Shown: piece by piece, positions 7,689 to 11,797 of the stretch | How the letters are laid out: each line of letters opens with the position of its first letter | How positions within the stretch are numbered: position 1 is the stretch's first letter | Source of the DNA: an uncultured Lysobacteraceae bacterium | GTDB taxonomy: Bacteria; Pseudomonadota; Gammaproteobacteria; Xanthomonadales; Rhodanobacteraceae | DNA: 11,797 bases | Assembly: GCA_946480705.1 (NCBI GenBank) | Contig: CAMLLF010000043.1 | Span: forward strand, 1 to 11,797 | Direction of reading: 5' to 3' | The notes under the pieces: model-generated | What the model was told of the DNA's origin: nothing | Database searches by the model: none | The model's input: the letters and a program-made list of their open reading frames with translations, nothing else | Program-made: the position numbers and the translations under genes

Positions 7689-8450
7689 GTGGAATTCAGC
7701 AACAAGGCGCAGAAACTCTTTCTGGTGCTGACCGCAATCTTCGTCGCGAACGCGATCCTCGCCGAGCTCATCGGCGTCAAGATCTTCGCACTCGAAGACA
7801 CGCTGGGGCTCGCACCGTTCAACTGGAATCTCTACGGTCAGACCGGTTCGCTGAGCTTCACTGCCGGCACCCTGCTCTGGCCGGTCGTGTTCGTGATGAC
7901 CGACGTCATCAATGAATACTTCGGCCGCCGCGGCGTCCGCATGATTTCCTGGCTCGCGGTGTTCCTGATCCTCTATGCGTTCGTGTTCGCGTTCGCGGCG
8001 ATCGCGCTCGCGCCGGCCGGCTGGTGGGTCAAGGTCGGCGAAGCCCAGGGCGTGCCCGACATGCAGGCCGCGTTCGCGCAGATCTTCGGCCAGGGACTCT
8101 GGACGATCGCCGGCTCGGTCACGGCGTTCCTGATCGGCCAGCTCGTCGACGTCGGCATCTTCCACGCGATCCGAAAGCGCACCGGCAACAAGCACATCTG
8201 GCTGCGCGCGACGGGCTCGACGCTCGTGTCGCAGGCCTTCGACAGCCTCATCGTGCTCTACATCGCGTTCGTGATCGGTCCGCAGCAGTGGCCGATCAGC
8301 CTGTGGCTCGCGGTCGCAACGGTGAACTATGCGTACAAAGTCTGCGCCGCGATCGCGCTGACGCCGGTGATCTACGCGATGCGCCGCCTGCTCGACGGCT
8401 GGCTCGGCCAGCCGCTCGCCGACGAACTCAAGACCAGGGCCGCCGCCTGA
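7689..8450 (+). CDS. Queuosine precursor transporter (Vut_1/YhhQ family)
   Basis: Inner-membrane protein of the Vut_1 (formerly DUF165) family. Its E. coli member YhhQ imports queuosine precursors (preQ0/preQ1) for modification of tRNA position 34. The product is 253 residues, with hydrophobic segments near 9-30, 58-75, 86-108, 136-158, 177-197 and 206-228. The conserved DVINEYFGRR motif (72-81) and QLVDVGIFHAIRKRTG (151-166) support the family. The loop at 36-55 is longer than in E. coli YhhQ (221 residues), as in several other gammaproteobacterial members. Start is GTG at 7689 with a strong Shine-Dalgarno (AAGGGGG, 7678-7684). The next in-frame ATG is too far into the protein. Import of preQ0/preQ1 is inferred from the family; no queuosine biosynthesis gene is in the window. 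Confidence 0.9.
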   Translation: MEFSNKAQKLFLVLTAIFVANAILAELIGVKIFALEDTLGLAPFNWNLYGQTGSLSFTAGTLLWPVVFVMTDVINEYFGRRGVRMISWLAVFLILYAFVFAFAAIALAPAGWWVKVGEAQGVPDMQAAFAQIFGQGLWTIAGSVTAFLIGQLVDVGIFHAIRKRTGNKHIWLRATGSTLVSQAFDSLIVLYIAFVIGPQQWPISLWLAVATVNYAYKVCAAIALTPVIYAMRRLLDGWLGQPLADELKTRAAA

Positions 8451-8487
8451 GCGGCGCGCGACCGAACAGCCCGTACCCGGAGTGCCG

Positions 8488-10053
8488 ATGACCACGACGA
8501 CCGCCCCCGCGCCCGCCGCCCGCATGCCGCGGCAGATTCCTTACATCATCGGCAACGAGGGCTGCGAGCGCTTCAGCTTCTACGGCATGCGCAACATCCT
8601 CGTGCAGTTCCTGATCACGTCGCTGCTGCTGCAGCACATCACGGCCGGCGCCGAGCGGGAGCTTGCCGCCAAGGACCTGATGCACACGTTCATGATCGGC
8701 GTGTACTTCTTTCCGCTGCTCGGCGGCTATCTCGCCGACCGCTTCTTCGGCAAATACAACACGATTCTCTGGTTCAGCCTCGTCTACTGCATCGGCCAGT
8801 TCTGTCTCGCGCTGTTCGTCGACAACCGGCTCGGCTTCTTCATCGGCCTCGGCCTGATCGCGCTGGGCTCCGGCGGCATCAAGCCGCTCGTCGCCTCGTT
8901 CGTCGGCGACCAGTTCACGCAGGCCAACAAGCATCTCGCGAAGATCGTGTTCGACGGCTTCTACTGGATCATCAACTTCGGCTCGCTGTTCGCCTCGTTG
9001 CTGATGCCGCTGTTCCTGAAGAACTACGGCCCGCAGGTCGCGTTCGGCATTCCCGGCGTCCTCATGCTGGTCGCGACGCTCGTGCTCTGGCTCGGCCGCC
9101 GCCAGTACGTCATGGTGCCGCCGGCAACCAGCGCCGATCCGGATTCGTTCTATCGCGTCGTGCGCACGGCACTGCTGACGCGCCGCGGCGGCGAAGGCCG
9201 TCCAGGTCTCGTCGTCGCGATCGCCGGCGCCGTGCTCGCGATCGGCGCCATCGCCTTCGCGCACAAGCTCGGCGTCGTCATCGCGATCTGCCTTGCGCTC
9301 GTCGCGCTGCTTGCGGGCATCGGCGGCGGTGCCTGGCTGCAGCTCGAACGCGCGCGCGGCCGGCATCCGGATGCCGCCGTCGACGGCGTGCGCAGCGTGC
9401 TGCGCGTGCTCGTGATCTTCGCGCTCGTGACGCCGTTCTTCTCGCTGTTCGACCAGAAGGCGTCGACCTGGGTCATCCAGGGCAATGCGATGACCAAGCC
9501 CGACTGGTTCGTCGCCTCGCAGATGCAGGCGCTGAATCCGGCGCTGGTCATGATCCTGATCCCGTTCAACAACCTCGTGCTGTATCCGTGGCTGCGCCGC
9601 ATCGGCTGGGAGGCTACGGCGCTGCGCCGCATGACCGCGGGCATCGCGTTCAGCGGACTGTCGTGGATCGTCATCGGCACGATCCAGGTCGTCATGGACG
9701 GCGGCAGCCCGATGTCCATCGTCTGGCAGGTGCTGCCGTATGCGCTGCTGACGTTCGGCGAAGTGCTGGTGTCGGCGACCGGCCTCGAATTCGCCTACAG
9801 CCAGGCGCCGTCGGCGATGAAGGGCGTCGTCATGAGCTTCTGGAACCTCACGACGACGATCGGCAACCTCTGGGTGCTGCTCGCCAATTTCGCCGTGCGC
9901 AATCAGGGCGTGACCGACTCCATCGCCTCGACCGGCTTCAGCGTGACCGCGTTCCAGATGTTCTTCTTCGCCGCATTCGCGCTGATCGCGGCGCTGGTCT
10001 TCGGCCTGTACGCGCGAAGTTATCGAGAAGTGGACAATTACAGGTCGGCTTGA
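8488..10053 (+). CDS. POT-family peptide:proton symporter (PTR2)
   Basis: Major-facilitator proton-dependent oligopeptide transporter, importing di- and tripeptides with protons. The product is 521 residues with about 12-14 hydrophobic helices. The POT signatures are present: ExxER at 24-28 (EGCERF, the proton-coupling motif of helix 1), GSGGIKPLVASFVGDQF (127-143) and the PTR2 motif FYWIINFGS (158-166). A GTG at 8482 would add two residues, but the Shine-Dalgarno (GGAG, 8479-8482) overlaps it and is 5 nt from the ATG at 8488, so the ATG is chosen. It lies 37 nt after the transporter before it and is the last gene of the plus-strand run. An inverted-repeat element starts 9 nt after its stop. 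Peptide specificity is inferred; related POT proteins can carry other substrates. Confidence 0.93.
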   Translation: MTTTTAPAPAARMPRQIPYIIGNEGCERFSFYGMRNILVQFLITSLLLQHITAGAERELAAKDLMHTFMIGVYFFPLLGGYLADRFFGKYNTILWFSLVYCIGQFCLALFVDNRLGFFIGLGLIALGSGGIKPLVASFVGDQFTQANKHLAKIVFDGFYWIINFGSLFASLLMPLFLKNYGPQVAFGIPGVLMLVATLVLWLGRRQYVMVPPATSADPDSFYRVVRTALLTRRGGEGRPGLVVAIAGAVLAIGAIAFAHKLGVVIAICLALVALLAGIGGGAWLQLERARGRHPDAAVDGVRSVLRVLVIFALVTPFFSLFDQKASTWVIQGNAMTKPDWFVASQMQALNPALVMILIPFNNLVLYPWLRRIGWEATALRRMTAGIAFSGLSWIVIGTIQVVMDGGSPMSIVWQVLPYALLTFGEVLVSATGLEFAYSQAPSAMKGVVMSFWNLTTTIGNLWVLLANFAVRNQGVTDSIASTGFSVTAFQMFFFAAFALIAALVFGLYARSYREVDNYRSA

Positions 10054-10061
10054 CCGCGGGT

Positions 10062-10219
10062 CAGGTTGAGCCGAAGGCGAAGCCCAGCATCAAGGTGCAT
10101 CCGCGCGAAATGCCCATGCCGAAGCGATCGGCGGAGTTTCCCGGACGATCGCTTCGACACGCGTTCTTGGTCGGTGCGATACCTTGATGCCGGGCTTCGC
10201 CGGCACTCAGCCCAACCTG
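10062..10219. repeat. Nested inverted-repeat element, possibly a REP/MITE-like dispersed repeat
   Basis: The outer arms are 10062-10096 and 10181-10219. Read as reverse complements, they share CAGGTTG, then GC, then GGCGAAGCCC and GCATCAAGGT, with single-base differences and a 4-nt gap. Inside is a second, perfect 11-bp inverted repeat, CGAAGCGATCG (10120-10130) and CGATCGCTTCG (10146-10156), around a 15-nt loop. Each outer arm also carries its own short GGGCT/AGCCC-type palindrome. The whole could fold into a branched hairpin of about 158 nt. GTTGGGCTGAG...GAAGCCC-like sequence resembles short dispersed repeats in many proteobacteria. Copy number cannot be judged from one window. It follows the symporter stop by 9 nt and may end or stabilise that transcript. 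Confidence 0.65.
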
Positions 10220-10268
10220 CGTTCCCCAGAAACACCGCCGGCTGTCCCGGCCCGGCAGTGCTCCGCGA

Positions 10269-10306
10269 ATAAAAAAGCCGGCGCGATCACCTCGCGACGC
10301 GCCGGC
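10269..10306 (-). terminator. Intrinsic terminator of the DUF1161 gene
   Basis: On the minus strand, a perfect 9-bp GC-rich stem (GCCGGCGCG at 10306-10298 with CGCGCCGGC at 10285-10277) and a 12-nt loop are followed at once by six T residues, then ATT. It lies 15 nt past the stop codon of the minus-strand gene. On the plus strand the A-run precedes the stem, so it is one-directional. Confidence 0.9.
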
Positions 10307-10321
10307 AAACGGAGGACTCGT

Positions 10322-10582
10322 TCAGCGCTTGGCGACGGCGGCTTCGACGGCCGGCGTCTGGCGTTCGTAGACGATGCGTCCGGTGCCCCCGTTGCAGGTG
10401 CCGACGGTTTTGCGCTCGTCGGCGGCGTCCTTGGCGATCACGGTCAGGCTGTACTGCCTGACGCCCTTGGCGTCGAGGCCGGCGGCGATTTCCTGGCGCA
10501 GCTCGTCGCAGGGCTTGCGCGCCCAGGCGGCGCCGGTGCTCAGGAACAGGGCGACAGCAAGCAGGGTCAGGACGGTTTTCAC
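10322..10582 (-). CDS. Small exported DUF1161 family protein
   Basis: 86 residues; the function of the family is unknown to me. Start is GTG at 10582, with a GGAG Shine-Dalgarno about 8 nt upstream on the minus strand. The frame is open further upstream, but that extension overlaps the divergent gene and is Arg-rich noise. A clear signal peptide (MKTVLTLLAVALFLSTGAAWA) predicts cleavage after Ala21. The mature part (CDELRQEIAAGLDAKGVRQYSLTV..., then GTCNGGTGRIVY) matches DUF1161, with two Cys (25 and 63) likely forming a periplasmic disulfide. The gene stands alone: it has its own terminator at 10269-10306 and a 128-nt divergent gap to the next gene. A weak promoter-like TTGTTT-N17-TACCCG is visible upstream on the minus strand but is unconvincing. 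Confidence 0.88.
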   Translation of the reverse strand: MKTVLTLLAVALFLSTGAAWARKPCDELRQEIAAGLDAKGVRQYSLTVIAKDAADERKTVGTCNGGTGRIVYERQTPAVEAAVAKR

Positions 10583-10710
10583 GGAAGTCTCCAGTCGGGT
10601 AGGGCCGTTGTCGGCTGGAAAACAACTTCGCGCCGGCCGCTGGCGGCATCCGGTGCGAGTTGTGGCAAGGTGCTGACGGAGCGGGTCGGAACGCGGGCTG
10701 TCGTCGACGC

Positions 10711-10962
10711 ATGAGCTGGTACGTCTATCTGATCGAATGCCGCGGCGGCAGCATCTATACCGGTATCGCCGTCGATGTCGCCGCGCGCTACGCCGCGCAC
10801 GCGGCCGGCAAGGGCGCGCGCTACACGCGGTCGCGCCCGCCCGAACGGCTGCTTGCGGTATTCGCGATGGCCGACAAATCCGCGGCACTGCGCGAGGAAG
10901 CGCGCATCAAGCGGCTGACTGCGTCTGAAAAGCGCACGCTGGTGGCCCTTTCCGAAAACTGA
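10711..10962 (+). CDS. GIY-YIG nuclease-domain protein (UPF0213/YhbQ-like)
   Basis: 83 residues forming little more than a single GIY-YIG domain. In order: the GIY position YVY (4-6), the YIG position YTG (16-18), Arg26, His30, the GKGARYTRSRPP segment (33-44) and Glu63 in REEARIKRL, the metal-binding acidic residue. These match the UPF0213 group, single-domain proteins proposed to act on DNA, with E. coli YhbQ reported to have nuclease activity. Start ATG at 10711 gives the exact family N-terminus. The frame extends upstream but only through non-conserved sequence. No Shine-Dalgarno is seen, so a short leader or leaderless start is possible. It is divergent from the DUF1161 gene and 138 nt before padR. 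A stem at 10992-10999/11017-11024 downstream has no T-run. The cellular role is not known. Confidence 0.9.
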   Translation: MSWYVYLIECRGGSIYTGIAVDVAARYAAHAAGKGARYTRSRPPERLLAVFAMADKSAALREEARIKRLTASEKRTLVALSEN

Positions 10963-11056
10963 GCGGCCCCGGACGCGTCGCCATGCAAGGCCCTGCGGCC
11001 CGGCTCTGCGATTCCCGCCGCAGGCGATGACTTCCGGCCGATACGCTACTGTCAAC

Positions 11057-11086
11057 TTCACACTATCGTTCACTCAAGCCTATGAA
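11057..11086 (+). promoter_or_regulatory. Candidate sigma-70 promoter of the padR-HAAS operon
   Basis: TTCACA (-35, 11057-11062), an 18-nt spacer and TATGAA (-10, 11081-11086): 5 of 6 and 4 of 6 consensus bases in a local AT-rich patch. Transcription would start near 11093, just before the ATG at 11101, so the leader is very short. No strong Shine-Dalgarno is present. Confidence 0.45.
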
Positions 11087-11093
11087 TCAGTGA
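11070..11093. promoter_or_regulatory. Candidate operator overlapping the padR promoter
   Basis: TCACT (11070-11074) and AGTGA (11089-11093) form an inverted repeat with a 14-nt centre that contains the -10 candidate. PadR proteins commonly repress their own operons by binding dyads over the promoter, so this is a reasonable place for one. The half-sites are short and could arise by chance. Confidence 0.3.
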
Positions 11094-11100
11094 GCGGCAG

Positions 11101-11466
11101 ATGGACGGTATCGATAGCCATCGCAAGAAGTTCGAGCGCGAACTCAGCGCCGGCACCGTGTCGCTGGTGCTGCTGTCGGTGCTCGCGCAGTCCGCCGAGC
11201 CGCTGTATGGCTACCAGATCGCGAAACAGCTGGAAAAGAACGGCGACGGCGTGCTGATCGGCAAGCAGAGCGCGCTGTATCCGGTATTGCGGAATCTCTG
11301 CGCGGCGGGGCTGCTCGACAGCGAGGTCGAGCCGTCGGTCACCGGGCCGCCGCGCCGCTACTACCGCGCGACCGACCTGGGCCGCGAGGTCTTGCGCGAA
11401 TGGGAAGGCGCCTGGACCGCCACGCGCACGTTTGTCGACACCGTCATCGAGGGGAAGAAACTATGA
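11101..11466 (+). CDS. PadR-family transcriptional regulator
   Basis: 121-residue winged-helix repressor of the short PadR type. Residues 15-40 (LSAGTVSLVLLSV..., then EPLYGYQIAKQL) are the family's first helices. GKQSALYPVLRNLCAAGLL (54-72) is the recognition helix region, and GPPRRYYRATDLG (82-94) is the wing. A C-terminal helix follows for dimerisation. There is no ligand domain beyond this, so any effector would bind at the dimer interface. The ATG at 11101 is the only in-frame start that keeps the N-terminus; nearby ATG/GTG codons at 11082 and 11090 are out of frame. Its stop overlaps the start of the next gene by 4 bases (ATGA), so the two proteins are probably made together. PadR genes paired in this way often control the membrane protein encoded beside them and themselves. 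Confidence 0.94.
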   Translation: MDGIDSHRKKFERELSAGTVSLVLLSVLAQSAEPLYGYQIAKQLEKNGDGVLIGKQSALYPVLRNLCAAGLLDSEVEPSVTGPPRRYYRATDLGREVLREWEGAWTATRTFVDTVIEGKKL

Positions 11467-11797
11467 ACCGGCCAACGCCGCGCACTATCGACGAATACCT
11501 GGAGCAGCTGCGCGACGCGCTGCGCGGCGAAGACGCCGCGCTGATCCAGGACGCCCTCTACGACGCCGAAGACCATCTGCGTGCCGAGTTCGCCGAAAAC
11601 CCCGGCGCGGCGCCGGCGGAACTGCTGGCGCGCATCGCCAACAGCTACGGTGCGCCCGACGAAGTCGCCGAGATCTACCGCGACAAGGAAGTCGTCGTGA
11701 ACCGCGCGCTGCGCACGCCGCGGCCGCCGCCGGCGAAGTCCGCGCTCGCGCGGTTCTTCGGCGTCGCGGTCGATCCGCGCGCCTGGGCGTCGATGTT
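11463..11797 (+). CDS. HAAS-domain protein, probably membrane sensor (3' end outside window)
   Basis: 111 codons are visible. The start ATG at 11463 lies inside ATGA, which also holds the padR stop, showing translational coupling. Residues about 8-75 (TIDEYLEQLRDALRGEDAALI..., then DAEDHLRAEF and SYGAPDEVAEIYRD) form the helical HAAS signalling domain typical of proteins encoded beside PadR. A Pro/Arg-rich linker follows, then ARFFGVAVDPRAWASM, where transmembrane 'sensor' domains begin in related proteins from Lysobacterales; the membrane segments themselves lie past the edge. Role: proposed to act with the PadR protein in sensing the envelope or a small molecule. The N-terminal family assignment is good; the C-terminal domain is an extrapolation from the first few residues. 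Confidence 0.82.
   Translation, partial: MNRPTPRTIDEYLEQLRDALRGEDAALIQDALYDAEDHLRAEFAENPGAAPAELLARIANSYGAPDEVAEIYRDKEVVVNRALRTPRPPPAKSALARFFGVAVDPRAWASM

Noticed and set aside
7029..9366. Long minus-strand open frames (498 and 312 codons) opposite the phosphoesterase, transporter and symporter genes.
   Set aside because: Composition is typical of antisense translation of GC-rich membrane-protein genes (many Arg, Asp and Glu), and the plus-strand genes have full family motifs.
10992..11024. Terminator after the GIY-YIG gene.
   Set aside because: An 8-bp stem with a 17-nt loop and no T-run; such stems are common by chance at this GC content.
1..11797. CRISPR arrays, tRNA or rRNA genes, insertion sequences, prophage or defence genes.
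   Set aside because: No spacer-separated repeats, cloverleaf-like segments, rRNA sequence, transposase or integrase motifs were seen; the only tandem repeat is in-frame coding sequence.

Overview
The window is very GC-rich and dense in genes. It looks like chromosomal housekeeping sequence from a gammaproteobacterium. The divergent rne/rluC pair, the gammaproteobacterial-type RNase E catalytic core, an endonuclease-type MutL and the PadR/HAAS pair suggest Lysobacterales (Xanthomonadales), perhaps Rhodanobacteraceae. The order is an inference from gene content; no rRNA or other marker here fixes it. I see no tRNA, rRNA, CRISPR array, transposase or phage gene, and base composition is even throughout.

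Layout. Positions 1-2829 (minus) hold rne, RNase E. Its catalytic half is complete, and its long disordered tail runs off the left edge through a 15-bp tandem repeat. Positions 2830-3296 separate rne from the divergent rluC. This stretch holds a predicted long rne leader with four consecutive hairpins close to the start codon, and face-to-face promoter candidates that overlap next to the rluC start. From 3297 to 10053 six plus-strand genes follow closely: rluC (23S rRNA pseudouridine synthase), mutL (mismatch repair), a DUF1684 protein, a YfcE-like metallophosphoesterase, a queuosine-precursor transporter (Vut_1/YhhQ family) and a POT-family peptide/proton symporter. Gaps from rluC on are 90, 23, 10, 26 and 37 nt, so mutL onward is probably one transcript.

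Positions 10054-10321 are non-coding. They hold a nested inverted-repeat element just after the symporter stop and a clear intrinsic terminator that serves the minus-strand gene beyond. That gene (10322-10582) encodes a small exported DUF1161 protein. It is divergent from a GIY-YIG nuclease-domain protein (10711-10962). The window closes with a PadR-family repressor (11101-11466), overlapped by 4 bases by a HAAS-domain, probably membrane, protein that runs off the right edge.

Working together: rne and rluC act in RNA decay and ribosomal RNA modification. The queuosine-precursor transporter supplies a tRNA-modification precursor. The PadR/HAAS pair looks like a self-contained regulatory and membrane-signalling unit. 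No obviously new multi-gene system is present. The most notable signals are non-coding: the rne leader hairpin array, the overlapping divergent promoters and the inverted-repeat element.
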